Source: Candidatus Poseidoniaceae archaeon
GTDB lineage: Archaea > Thermoplasmatota > Poseidoniia > Poseidoniales > Poseidoniaceae
NCBI GenBank assembly: GCA_938084675.1
Contig: CALKGM010000016.1
Coordinates: 1 to 64,000 of the forward strand
Length of the DNA stretch: 64,000 nucleotides
Direction: 5' to 3'
Shown one piece after another: positions 17,261-25,889 of the stretch. Position 1 is the stretch's first letter, and every line of letters begins with the position of its first letter. The position numbers were made by a program, and so were the translations under genes. The notes beneath the pieces were generated by a model. That model was not told the DNA's origin, ran no database searches, and saw only the letters and a list, made by a program, of their open reading frames with translations.

Positions 17261-18393
17261 CACCATGCCTCCTGGTCGGGAAAATAATCCATCGCTGGTG
17301 CGTTAACTCCACATGATGAGCACAGAATACGGCTCGACATCTTCTCTTTACATGTTGGGCATGATTCACCGATAATAACCTGCGTGGTGCATCCCGTTGA
17401 CATGCAGGGATGAGCCAGCGAGCCAGTATCAAGCCGATGGAGCGAAGCCTTAGCCCCACATTCAGGACATTTTGAATCGGTTTCTATTGGAAGTACTCCT
17501 GGGCCCTCCATCTCCAAAGATGCAGCCAACGCTGCCTTTGTTCTGACGTTGGCATCGTTTCCTAGCATTCGCTGTGGATACCATAGGACGACGAAGAATA
17601 TCGGCAAAGAAAGTATTCCTGTGATGAGGTGGACGGCAAGGAAAATGACTTGGGAATCTCCAAGTGTTGCAATATGATGGACGCCAGCCCACGATGAGAT
17701 GAGAACCAAAACGATCCACGATGCAAAGAGTGCAGTCCAGCCAGCGAGAGAATGTTCGGCTAATTCTGTTTCCATCACACGGACATCTTCGTGCAAATGA
17801 TGGATTTCCACATGGAGGTCACGTGTTTCAATTACAGCTTTCCAGAAAAAGAACACAAAGAAAAGAACAACAAGTACGATGAGGGTACCTTCCATCATAT
17901 CAGAAAGTTGGGCTCCGATTGGAAATGAACCGTTGTCGCTGTGAAAAAAAACTTGAGCAAAAACCAATCCATTCCACATGACGAGAAGAGAGATGGCGTG
18001 GACTCTCATGACAGGAAACAGATTCCATGCTTGGAATGCAAACCATGCCCAGAACAAAACTGAAATTAGTATTTGGAAAAACTGAAAGCCACTAATGGCC
18101 AAAACTCCGTCAACACCAGTGATGGTTGCGTCTCCTCCCTGAAATAATTCTGAGGAAACAGAACCTAAGATGAATGCAATAAATCCGAAGACGAGTGTTC
18201 CGTAGTGAGATTTATTCCATTCTGATGTTAAAAGTCGCAATTGGAACATCCATTCTATGAGCAATTTGTTCAGCATCTCTGCCCCGGGAAATGAATCCGG
18301 AACCGGGTGCGTCAGGGTCAGGTCGCCCATGCGAAACGGCAAGGACATGTGCTCTCGCTCGGTTGATTTGACCGGGCTGATACCCTCGCTCAT
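17260..18393 (-). CDS. Membrane protein with C-terminal zinc ribbons
   Basis: The open frame runs up to 18591, but its first residues are an antisense translation of tRNA-Ser, so the real start is inside. ATG 18393, preceded by GAGG, is the most likely; ATG 18438 and 18351 are alternatives. The ~377-residue product has about six membrane helices (for example GFIAFILGSVSSELF and VIFLAVHLITGILSLPIFF). A cytoplasmic tail follows with CPEC, a C...C pair around CMSTGC, CPTC and CSSC, that is, two zinc ribbons or rubredoxin-like knuckles. The stop overlaps the sufS ATG (TGATG), implying a joint role, perhaps metal or sulfur related; the function is unknown. Confidence 0.8.
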   Translation of the reverse strand: MSEGISPVKSTEREHMSLPFRMGDLTLTHPVPDSFPGAEMLNKLLIEWMFQLRLLTSEWNKSHYGTLVFGFIAFILGSVSSELFQGGDATITGVDGVLAISGFQFFQILISVLFWAWFAFQAWNLFPVMRVHAISLLVMWNGLVFAQVFFHSDNGSFPIGAQLSDMMEGTLIVLVVLFFVFFFWKAVIETRDLHVEIHHLHEDVRVMETELAEHSLAGWTALFASWIVLVLISSWAGVHHIATLGDSQVIFLAVHLITGILSLPIFFVVLWYPQRMLGNDANVRTKAALAASLEMEGPGVLPIETDSKCPECGAKASLHRLDTGSLAHPCMSTGCTTQVIIGESCPTCKEKMSSRILCSSCGVNAPAMDYFPDQEAW

Positions 18394-18504
18394 GAACCTC
18401 GGTGTATGTCGTACCTTTGAGTTCTTTCGCCGTTTCATTCTCTTTCTCGACCGTCTCTCGCAAGGGTGACGGTTAAACGAGGAAGGCGGTTCGCCCGATG
18501 CATA

Positions 18505-18590
18505 GCCGAGATCGCATAGCCTGGTAGTGCGCGCGACTGGAAATCGCGTGGGCCTGTCCCTCGGGAGTTCAAATCTCTCTCTCGGCGCCA
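18505..18590 (+). tRNA. tRNA-Ser (GGA)
   Basis: A perfect 7-bp acceptor stem (gccgaga / tctcggc) with discriminator g and encoded CCA at 18588-18590. The anticodon loop ctGGAaa (anticodon 18539-18541) sits on a cgcga/tcgcg stem. A long variable arm with a ggg/ccc stem marks it as class II, consistent with serine. T arm gggag-ttcaaat-ctctc. No intron. It lies between a minus-strand membrane gene and a plus-strand membrane gene. Confidence 0.95.
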
Positions 18591-18660
18591 CTTACACGAA
18601 CGAGTGTTCCACTTGCTTTGCAAGGGAAAGTATGTTATCAGCAGTTTTTCTCGGAGGTGT

Positions 18661-20217
18661 GTGAACCTTCAGTTTCTCAACGAGCGGCGCTGGTGGTTGG
18701 TGTTCTTGGGTATGGGCCTAATTCTCAACGGGCTAGCAGTGCTCAACAGCGACATAGGCCTGGATGTGCATGTTAGGCTCAATGTTGCAAACGATGAATC
18801 AACTTCAGGTGCTGATTACCCTTGGGGTCCTACTCGGTGGGTAGAGGGGGATGTTCAAACCCCCGTTTCGTCAGGTGAATACGACGGCTACATAGGTCCA
18901 TGGTACACATCCCAGTTTGCGGTAGGGGTGACATCCTTCATCGGAATCGTCGTTTTATCCCTCCTTGCGGGGTATGTCCCATCTTGGAGGAGGGACGAAT
19001 TTAACGGCACGTTCAATCCTATGTGGAGTGGGCTGGTTGCTTGGAGCCCATGCCTCATGTTTGCTACTGGCCGCGGCTATGACGAAGCCATTCTCGCTAT
19101 CATTCTCGGACTATCGACCTCTTGGTTATGGTTTGTTGACGGAACGAAAATGAGACAACTACGATTTGGAATTTTGATGATGGCGACATCCGTTATGTGT
19201 GTTCTTGGATGGAAGGGTTTCGGTCCCGTTACATCCCTGCTCGCTTGGCTCTTGGTACTGGGATGTGGGATGCTTTGGTTGATGATTGATGAATACTTAT
19301 CTCGTTCATACGAATCACCCGTAACTCAGCAACCGTGGCTCATGAGTTTTGCATTTTTCACGGGCACACTCCTTGGTATTTCCATAGTTGGAGGGCTTGG
19401 TTACGGGGGAACTTTTTCAATAATTAAAGGAAATTTAATGACATTCCTACTTAGCCTTGTATTTGCATTTCTTGACGGTATTGTCCTTTTCTTGCTGGTT
19501 GGATTTTGCCTTTGGCCGTTTTTCTCTTCAAAATCCGCATTCTTGAATGTGCGTGGAAGAGTTGTGACAATGGTTGCGGTGTTTTGTTCAGTCATTGCAG
19601 CAGGGATTGTGGCCTACATCGGTGCATTGTGGACCCTTGAATCCAATCTTTGGGATATTTCTCTCTTCCAAATCATGTTGATTCTTGGAAACAATGGGAG
19701 GTATGCCACACTTCTTGTCTTACCAGTGTTGATGCTCATTCATCTGTGTCAGCATGTAGGGGAGGAACCACTACGGCCTGAACTAACTCCTCGGGAAATT
19801 CCGGCTAAACCTCTTTTCGTAACCATGCTCCTTCTCCTGCCTTTAGTTATGTTCACTGGATTTCACGGTCAACAACTCTGGCAGGAAGATGCAGGGAATG
19901 CTTTGGCGGCCGTAACGAGCGAGGAAAATTCTAGTTTTCTTCTCATTGCAGACAGTTCATTGGCTATGCATTCGCTTTATGTCTTGAAAACCGAGGCTGA
20001 CCTATCGGGAGAACTCAATATTAGCGGTTATTGGCGAACACCGAGTGATGCGGTGAGCTTTCTGAATACGACTTCTGTTGATGCGGTGATCGTTGCCCCA
20101 GGGGTCGTCTTCGAGATGAAAGATGGTTTGTGGGAGTCCTATGAGGCCCAAGTCTCTCCTTTCACGTTGTCATCATGGGGTTCCTCGGATGAATGGGTAC
20201 TTTACCTGCCCTCCTAG
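18661..20217 (+). CDS. Polytopic membrane protein, unknown
   Basis: About 518 residues. GTG 18661 is preferred because it is preceded by ggaggtgt; another in-frame GTG at 18604 would add 19 residues and begin just after tRNA-Ser. The protein has roughly 10-11 membrane helices, an external loop after helix 1 (residues ~35-85, Trp/Tyr/Gly rich), and a C-terminal soluble domain of about 110 residues after the last helix. This layout (first helix, large outer loop, many helices, C-terminal periplasm-side domain) resembles GT-C glycosyltransferases of the PMT/DolP-mannose type. I could not identify a convincing DxD or ExD motif, so the enzyme assignment remains a guess. It is followed by tRNA-Thr. 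Confidence 0.78.
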   Translation: MNLQFLNERRWWLVFLGMGLILNGLAVLNSDIGLDVHVRLNVANDESTSGADYPWGPTRWVEGDVQTPVSSGEYDGYIGPWYTSQFAVGVTSFIGIVVLSLLAGYVPSWRRDEFNGTFNPMWSGLVAWSPCLMFATGRGYDEAILAIILGLSTSWLWFVDGTKMRQLRFGILMMATSVMCVLGWKGFGPVTSLLAWLLVLGCGMLWLMIDEYLSRSYESPVTQQPWLMSFAFFTGTLLGISIVGGLGYGGTFSIIKGNLMTFLLSLVFAFLDGIVLFLLVGFCLWPFFSSKSAFLNVRGRVVTMVAVFCSVIAAGIVAYIGALWTLESNLWDISLFQIMLILGNNGRYATLLVLPVLMLIHLCQHVGEEPLRPELTPREIPAKPLFVTMLLLLPLVMFTGFHGQQLWQEDAGNALAAVTSEENSSFLLIADSSLAMHSLYVLKTEADLSGELNISGYWRTPSDAVSFLNTTSVDAVIVAPGVVFEMKDGLWESYEAQVSPFTLSSWGSSDEWVLYLPS

Positions 20218-20240
20218 ATTGAAACCGATTGTCGCGAAGC

Positions 20241-20250
20241 GATTATATCC
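20241..20250 (+). promoter_or_regulatory. TATA-like box for tRNA-Thr
   Basis: gattatatcc lies about 25-34 nt upstream of the 5' end of tRNA-Thr, the expected spacing for an archaeal TATA box driving a stable RNA with little leader. Confidence 0.5.
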
Positions 20251-20274
20251 ATTTGGCCGGTCGCTCGGTTCACT

Positions 20275-20349
20275 GCCACCGTGGCTAAGGGGTATAGCAC
20301 CTCATTGGTAATGAGGAGGTCGCGAGTTCAAATCTCGCCGGTGGCTCCA
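20275..20349 (+). tRNA. tRNA-Thr (GGT)
   Basis: Acceptor stem gccaccg/cggtggc, discriminator t and encoded CCA (20347-20349). Anticodon loop ttGGTaa (anticodon 20307-20309) on cctca/tgagg. T arm gcgag-ttcaaat-ctcgc. Short variable loop; no intron. It stands alone after a membrane-protein gene, with its own TATA-like box. Confidence 0.95.
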
Positions 20350-20416
20350 TTCTTCTCTCTCCCCCTGCATTTGGAGATGTCACAAAACAGACCTTTTTTC
20401 TAGTTCCTTACCTCAA

Positions 20417-20425
20417 TGTATAAGT
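20417..20425 (+). promoter_or_regulatory. TATA-like box before the small coiled-coil gene
   Basis: tgtataagt lies 47-55 nt before ATG 20472. Initiation would be expected near 20445-20450, leaving a short leader. This supports the small downstream ORF being expressed. Confidence 0.45.
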
Positions 20426-20471
20426 GGTGATTTTCAAAATTGCGACATGAGAAGGCAACTTCTCAGATGGG

Positions 20472-20663
20472 ATGCACATGGAGCGTAAGCAGGAGACAGC
20501 CAAAGAAATGAACGAAAGAGTTCGTGACTTGCAAGATCAAGTCGATGAATTGAAAGAACTCGTGAACACATTACTCAGCGTTATCGTTGAGGAACCCGAT
20601 GGGGTTCATACCGGCGATGCGCCAACACTTCCCGGGCAAGGTATGGCTCAGGTCTGCATGTGA
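20472..20663 (+). CDS. Small coiled-coil protein, unknown
   Basis: A 63-residue protein. Residues ~4-42 form a clear heptad pattern (MNERVRDLQDQVDELKELVNTL), ending in an acidic and Gly/Pro-rich tail. It resembles the short stand-alone coiled-coil proteins that dimerise or act as adaptors, but I do not recognise a family. A TATA-like box lies upstream. The stop codon abuts the end of the convergent rtcB gene (no gap). No SD is obvious, so it may be translated from a short leader. Confidence 0.6.
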   Translation: MHMERKQETAKEMNERVRDLQDQVDELKELVNTLLSVIVEEPDGVHTGDAPTLPGQGMAQVCM

Positions 20664-22139
20664 TCATCCTTTGATGACCGCTAACGGATTCAACCTAACA
20701 ACAGGTCGTGCTAGGCCTGCTTCGCTGGTAAGTCTGATGACTTCATCAACGTCTTTGTATGCAGCCGGTGCCTCTTCTGAGAGCACATTAGGTGTTGAGG
20801 CATGAACTCTAATTCCTCTTGATTCGAGTTCTCTTTTCAAGGCCTTTCCATCTATGGATTTCTTTGCAGCAGCACGAGATAGCGCTCTTCCTGCTCCATG
20901 GCACGATGAACCAAAGGCTTGATTCTGTCCGTCCATTGGTCCGGCCAACATCCAAGAACCAGTCCCCATGTCACCTGGGACAATTACGGGTTGCCCAGTT
21001 TTGGAGAAACGTGAACTGACATCGTCATGGGATGCAGAGAATGCTCGGGTTGCTCCCTTCCTGTGGACACAGCAAGCGCATGATGAACCATGAATCTGAT
21101 GGGTTTCCATTTTAGCGATATTATGTGCAACATCATACAGCGTGCGTGCTTCACCAAAATCGCCCATCTCTAATTCAAGAACCGTTCGTAAACGAGATGC
21201 CAAAACAGCACGATTAGCAAATGCGAAATTTGCTGCTGCATTCATGGAATCAAGATAGGATTGCCCTTCGGCTGAATGTATTGGTGCGGACGCAAGTTGT
21301 CTGTCGGGAAGTGAAAAGTCCCAGTCTTCATTGACCCACATGCCTTCAGTCAATTTGTATTTACTTTCCAAAAGACGAACATGGTCGGTGCAGACTTGGT
21401 GTCCTAGGCCTCGGCTGCCTGAGTGGATCATTGCGACGATTTGGTCTTCATACAGACCCCACTCTTTCGCAGTGTGTTCATCAACCACTGAACCAACGGT
21501 TTGAAGTTCAAGGAAATGGTTCCCGCTACCAAGGGTTCCAAGAGATTTCATTCCCCTCTCAAGGGCACGTTGGGATATTTCCGCATTTACGGTTTCTAAT
21601 ACGCCTCCAGATTCCAATGCAGCCAAGTCATTTTGATGTCCATAGCCCAGCTCTAATGCTGCTTGCGCACCGCCTTGAAGGAGTTCTTTTAGTTGACTTT
21701 TGGTGATGTCAACGCCTCCTTTTCCAGATCCTCCGGCAGGAATGCGACCAGCCAACCTTCCGGCTAATTTCTTGAGGTTTGGAATGTCGTTTGCTGTGGC
21801 GTCAAGAGCCAGGAATCGTACGCCACAATTGATGTCAAATCCAACCCCACCGGGGGATATTGCTCCACCCAATTCTCCAGCATTTTCATCCGTTGCAACA
21901 ACGCCACCAATAGGGAATCCGTATCCGTAATGCCAGTCAGCCATTGCCCACGCTTCGCCAACAATACCCGGCATGGAAGCAATATTCACCAATTGTTCTG
22001 GGCCTCTATCATCCTGATGGGCCAACATATGATTCGCGTCCGCAACAATGCGTGCATCGGCAAGCATGGAGCCATGGGCTTTGATTCGCATGGTGCCTTG
22101 GCCCTCGTCGACCAAGTGCTCTCGCCATGACTCACCCAT
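20664..22139 (-). CDS. rtcB: RNA 3'-phosphate/5'-OH ligase RtcB
   Basis: 491 residues, complete and without intein. RtcB joins the tRNA exons after splicing using GTP and Mn. The metal ligands seen are Cys105 (FDINCG), His208 (GSGNHFLE), His239 (MIHSGSRGLG) and His339 (DVAHN). The guanylylated histidine is His414 in SSCHGAGRAL. These match the Pyrococcus enzyme's Cys98, His203, His234, His329 and His404 with small offsets. The 'VHRKGATRAF' signature is at about 358-367. The SD 'gaggttcg' precedes ATG 22139. Its activator, archease, is encoded in the same window at 62.5-63.0 kb. Confidence 0.97.
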   Translation of the reverse strand: MGESWREHLVDEGQGTMRIKAHGSMLADARIVADANHMLAHQDDRGPEQLVNIASMPGIVGEAWAMADWHYGYGFPIGGVVATDENAGELGGAISPGGVGFDINCGVRFLALDATANDIPNLKKLAGRLAGRIPAGGSGKGGVDITKSQLKELLQGGAQAALELGYGHQNDLAALESGGVLETVNAEISQRALERGMKSLGTLGSGNHFLELQTVGSVVDEHTAKEWGLYEDQIVAMIHSGSRGLGHQVCTDHVRLLESKYKLTEGMWVNEDWDFSLPDRQLASAPIHSAEGQSYLDSMNAAANFAFANRAVLASRLRTVLELEMGDFGEARTLYDVAHNIAKMETHQIHGSSCACCVHRKGATRAFSASHDDVSSRFSKTGQPVIVPGDMGTGSWMLAGPMDGQNQAFGSSCHGAGRALSRAAAKKSIDGKALKRELESRGIRVHASTPNVLSEEAPAAYKDVDEVIRLTSEAGLARPVVRLNPLAVIKG

Positions 22140-22248
22140 GGACGAACCTCATGTCTGCTGGTTTTGAGACTTTTCACAAAATGGGTTCCAATCCAAAAGG
22201 ATAGCATAGCCTTGAAGGGGGAAGTCGTTTTGGAGGAAGCGTTCACAC

Positions 22249-25116
22249 TTGGACGGTGATTACCGCATGGCCCTTCCACCGATAGATTTAGCAGTTTTTC
22301 ATGAAAACGGCTACGTCCGAAGACAATGCAGAGTGACCTCATTGTGGTTTTGGACTACGGACCCGAATCGGGATACTTGTGGAGACACATCTGAAGATGA
22401 GTATTCCTTCATTGGTGCCCCTCTTATCGATGGGTTTGAACAACGTGGGAAGGCGCTGAAAGACGCCATGCGAGAGGCTTTCCTGGGCTTCTTTGAAGCA
22501 TCGGAGCATACCAGGATACAACCCTATCCAGTCCTTGCCCGCTGGCGAGATGATATCCATTTGACCATTGCTTCAATTGCAGATTTCCAACCACATGTTA
22601 CCTCTGGAGAAGTACTACCTCCCGCAAATCCACTGACCATCTCACAACCCTGCATCCGTCTCACTGATGTTGACGCTGTAGGAAGGTCAGGTCGCCATTT
22701 GACCACCTTTGAAATGATGGCTCACCATGTTTTCAATCGGGCAGACGATGGTGAATTCCTTTACTGGATGGAAGAATGTGTACATTACTGTCATGAGATG
22801 CTCACCGTAACCTTTGGAATCGACTCAGGCGAAATAACCTACGTTGAGAACCCTTGGTGCGGGGGTGGGAACGCTGGTGCGGCAGTAGAAGTCATCGTAG
22901 GCGGGCTTGAACTCGCCACTCTTGTTTTCATGGATATGGAAGAACATCCCGATGGGGATGTAGAACTAAAGGGCGACCGCTACAGAACAATGCCCCTGCA
23001 GATAATCGACACGGGCTACGGGCTTGAACGGTTTTGTTGGGCAGCAGCTGGAACACCAACCATTTACGAAGCGATTTATCCAGAAACAGTGGCATGGCTG
23101 AAAACACTTGCTGGTTTTGATGATGTGACTCAACAATGGCCATCCTTAGACCTCAACCGCCTGCTTGGCGAGATGAGTCGGCTGAACGGCATTATGAACA
23201 TTGAAGCTGGAGTTGATGGAGACGAACTCGTCCAAATATTCCTCTCGCGATTGGCTGAACGAGGAATCGAGGTCACATCAGAGCAATTTTCCGCAGTGAC
23301 TGAACCGCTTGCAAACATCTACGCCATCCCCGATCATCTTCATGCTCTGTGCAACATGCTCGGCGACGGGCTCGTTCCATCAAATGCAAAGGCAGGTTAT
23401 CTTGCCCGTATGTTAGCACGTAGGGTACTGCGAATGCGGGATGAATTATCCGTTGAGGTCTCGCTTGCGGACCTTGCTGCACATCATTTGGATGTAAATC
23501 TTGGAAACCATCTCAACAAACAGACTCGGGAAGGATTGTTGACCATCCTGCAACTTGAAGAGGAGCGTTACGAGGAAATGTTGAGAAAGGGAAAGAATGT
23601 CATTCAAACCCAACTGAAGGATGTTAGCAAAGACGCTGCATCCATTCCCGATGAGTCTCTATTTACCATGAATGATTCGCATGGATTAGCACCTGATATG
23701 GCCATTGCCCTTGCTCGGGCAGCGGGCTGGACTGAGGTTCAATTGCGAACCGGATTTTCAGCTGAGATGGCTGAAAGGCATGCAAAATTAGCAAAGGAAG
23801 CAGCCAAAACGGATGACGATAAAGCCTTAGGTTTTCCTCTTGATGATTACACTCCAACTCAGGCATTGTATTACGACGATGTTTCAATGAAGACCTTTGA
23901 CGCAGAAGTGATTGGGATCATTCCGCTTTCCAAAGACCAAGGTCCATCCGATGCATCACATGCAGTCATACTCAATGCGTCTGCATTCTATCCTGAAGGT
24001 GGAGGCCAAGAAGGTGATTATGGGCGTGTTGTACAGGGTTCAACATCGGTTCAAGTTCTTGACACTCAAGTTATTCGTGGTGTTATTTTGCATATGTGTG
24101 ATGGTCCTCTTGAAATTGGTCAATCAGTAATTGGGCACTTGGATTGGAAACGGAGAAAACAACTCATGGACCACCACACAGCAGTCCACATTGTAGGAGG
24201 TGCCGCACGGCGAATACTTGGGCCACACGTGTATCAAGCAGGAGCCAATAAATCCGTAGAAAGTGGACGATTGGATATTACCCATTTCAACCGACTTAGT
24301 CGTGGTGATTTAGACGCCATAGAGGCCTTAGCGAATTCCGTTCTTGGCGATGTTTCTCGGACGGAAAAAACCGAACTCAATCGGAAAGATGCAGACGAAA
24401 TTCATGGTTTTGACCTCTATCAAGGAGGCGCTCCAAAAGGAAATACGATTCGAGTGCTTAAGATTGCAGAACACGATATTCAAGCATGTGGAGGAACTCA
24501 CCACGATGAACCAGGACAGATCGGTTCCATCCGAGTCGTTCGGTCTAATGCAGTCCAAGATGGGGTAGAGCGACTTCACATTGTAGCGGGAGAGGCCGCA
24601 CTTGAATACGCCCGTGACCAGGATGAATTACTTCGGGCTTCGAGTGAAATCTTTGGAGTCCCATCAAGTGACCTTCCAAAGGCGGCAGAACGGTTTTTCT
24701 CAGAGTGGAAAGAGCAACGAAAGACCATCCAACAATTGGAAGCAGAAATTGTTCGCCTGCGGACTTCTGGTGGAGGAAGCGATTCCACTGAGGTCGACGG
24801 TGTTCGAATCGTAGTCATGGAGGTCGATGGCGACTTGAAAACAATGACAAAGATGCTGAAAGAATTGACTTTGGACAAAGAGGTCCCCACACTTGCAGTG
24901 CTTGGTTCCCGTGACGGAGGTGGGAAATTGATGATTGCTGTTACAGATGATACCGTAGCAAGCGAGCGCTACAATGCGGTTACGTTGCTGCGTTCAATAT
25001 CACACCACATCAAGGGAGGTGGCGGTGGCCGTCCAACTCTTGCTCAGGGTGGCGGTTCTCATCCTGAAGGACTTGAAGATGCTCTAGCAGCAGCTAAAGT
25101 CGAAATTGGTGTATGA
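22249..25116 (+). CDS. alaS: Alanyl-tRNA synthetase (archaeal type)
   Basis: About 955 residues. The archaeal AlaRS N-terminus is recognisable (GYVRRQCRVTSLWFWTTDPNRDTCGD), followed by the class II catalytic core with HLTTFEMMAHHVF and the motif 'GYGLERFCW'. The editing domain has the metal-binding motif HHTAVHIVGGAARRILG (about 643-659) and CGGTHHDEPGQIG. The C-terminal region ends with the GGGGGRPTLAQGGG glycine-rich block of the C-Ala domain. All three parts are intact. The start is uncertain: TTG 22249 has an SD-like ggagga 12 nt away; ATG 22267 would remove six residues. The upstream intergenic is only ~110 nt, shared with rtcB in divergent orientation. Confidence 0.93.
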   Translation: MDGDYRMALPPIDLAVFHENGYVRRQCRVTSLWFWTTDPNRDTCGDTSEDEYSFIGAPLIDGFEQRGKALKDAMREAFLGFFEASEHTRIQPYPVLARWRDDIHLTIASIADFQPHVTSGEVLPPANPLTISQPCIRLTDVDAVGRSGRHLTTFEMMAHHVFNRADDGEFLYWMEECVHYCHEMLTVTFGIDSGEITYVENPWCGGGNAGAAVEVIVGGLELATLVFMDMEEHPDGDVELKGDRYRTMPLQIIDTGYGLERFCWAAAGTPTIYEAIYPETVAWLKTLAGFDDVTQQWPSLDLNRLLGEMSRLNGIMNIEAGVDGDELVQIFLSRLAERGIEVTSEQFSAVTEPLANIYAIPDHLHALCNMLGDGLVPSNAKAGYLARMLARRVLRMRDELSVEVSLADLAAHHLDVNLGNHLNKQTREGLLTILQLEEERYEEMLRKGKNVIQTQLKDVSKDAASIPDESLFTMNDSHGLAPDMAIALARAAGWTEVQLRTGFSAEMAERHAKLAKEAAKTDDDKALGFPLDDYTPTQALYYDDVSMKTFDAEVIGIIPLSKDQGPSDASHAVILNASAFYPEGGGQEGDYGRVVQGSTSVQVLDTQVIRGVILHMCDGPLEIGQSVIGHLDWKRRKQLMDHHTAVHIVGGAARRILGPHVYQAGANKSVESGRLDITHFNRLSRGDLDAIEALANSVLGDVSRTEKTELNRKDADEIHGFDLYQGGAPKGNTIRVLKIAEHDIQACGGTHHDEPGQIGSIRVVRSNAVQDGVERLHIVAGEAALEYARDQDELLRASSEIFGVPSSDLPKAAERFFSEWKEQRKTIQQLEAEIVRLRTSGGGSDSTEVDGVRIVVMEVDGDLKTMTKMLKELTLDKEVPTLAVLGSRDGGGKLMIAVTDDTVASERYNAVTLLRSISHHIKGGGGGRPTLAQGGGSHPEGLEDALAAAKVEIGV

Positions 25117-25118
25117 CC

Positions 25119-25841
25119 TCAGTTGAGGATGCTTCGAAGAGCTTCCTTGTCAAAATACGATACTGCTTGGGCGTGGGCTTCCCGAGGAGAGAACCATTTT
25201 GCCTCGGATATTTCTTCCGTTTGTAATTTCAACTCAGATAGGTTTCCGTCCCAAGTTGATTTGTAAGTGAAAGAAACGAATGATATACCTTCATCATTGA
25301 ATATATTTTGAGTTACAACAGGTTCGGTAGGTTCAAGAATAATTTCTAACCCAAGTTCTTCCAATGTTTCGCGAACGCATCCGATTGCAGGATGCTCGTC
25401 ATGGTCCATGTACCCACCAGGCAAGGTCCAAAAACCGTGAAAGTGGCCTCTCTCAACTTTTGCCATGAGGACGTCACCGTTTGAGTTTTGAACCATGACT
25501 TTGGATACGAGACGATGTAGGGAACGATATATTGCTTCCCTTGCAACAGGATGGACACAATTGTCTGCAATGCAATTGTCCTTCCATGCCCAGTTCTTGG
25601 GCCAGTCAATTTTCGGATAGCCCTTCAGAACTTCGAATGATTCTTCACCAAACCGTAGCACTGTCGTTCCTTTTTGTTGGACGGGAAGACCCAACGATTC
25701 CACTTCGGAAAGGGTAGGGAATCGTAGGTTTGGCCCCTCCCCATTTCGCCCTTGGACGGGCTTCATCGGTCCATTTCCTTCATCGTCTACAAGAAGCACC
25801 TTACCGTCATGTTCGAGATGAATGACTTGTTTCGGGTGCAT
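25119..25841 (-). CDS. Nudix hydrolase with N-terminal extension
   Basis: 240 residues. The Nudix box is complete: GGYMDHDEHPAIGCVRETLEELG at about 143-165 fits GX5EX7REUXEEXGU, so metal-dependent diphosphate hydrolysis is expected. The N-terminal ~105 residues form an extra domain with DNCVHPVAREAIYRSL just before the Nudix fold; I do not recognise it. The substrate cannot be predicted. ATG 25841 has 'ggtgaacc' upstream. It converges on alaS with 2 nt between and lies 48 nt downstream of rmuC on the same strand. Confidence 0.9.
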   Translation of the reverse strand: MHPKQVIHLEHDGKVLLVDDEGNGPMKPVQGRNGEGPNLRFPTLSEVESLGLPVQQKGTTVLRFGEESFEVLKGYPKIDWPKNWAWKDNCIADNCVHPVAREAIYRSLHRLVSKVMVQNSNGDVLMAKVERGHFHGFWTLPGGYMDHDEHPAIGCVRETLEELGLEIILEPTEPVVTQNIFNDEGISFVSFTYKSTWDGNLSELKLQTEEISEAKWFSPREAHAQAVSYFDKEALRSILN

Positions 25842-25889
25842 GGTTCACCGAAACCTTTGGTAGTCATGAATGCTCGTATGCTACGTTGA

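Noticed and set aside
18394-18591. N-terminal extension of the membrane zinc-ribbon protein
   Set aside because: Its first part is antisense translation of tRNA-Ser, a common artefact.
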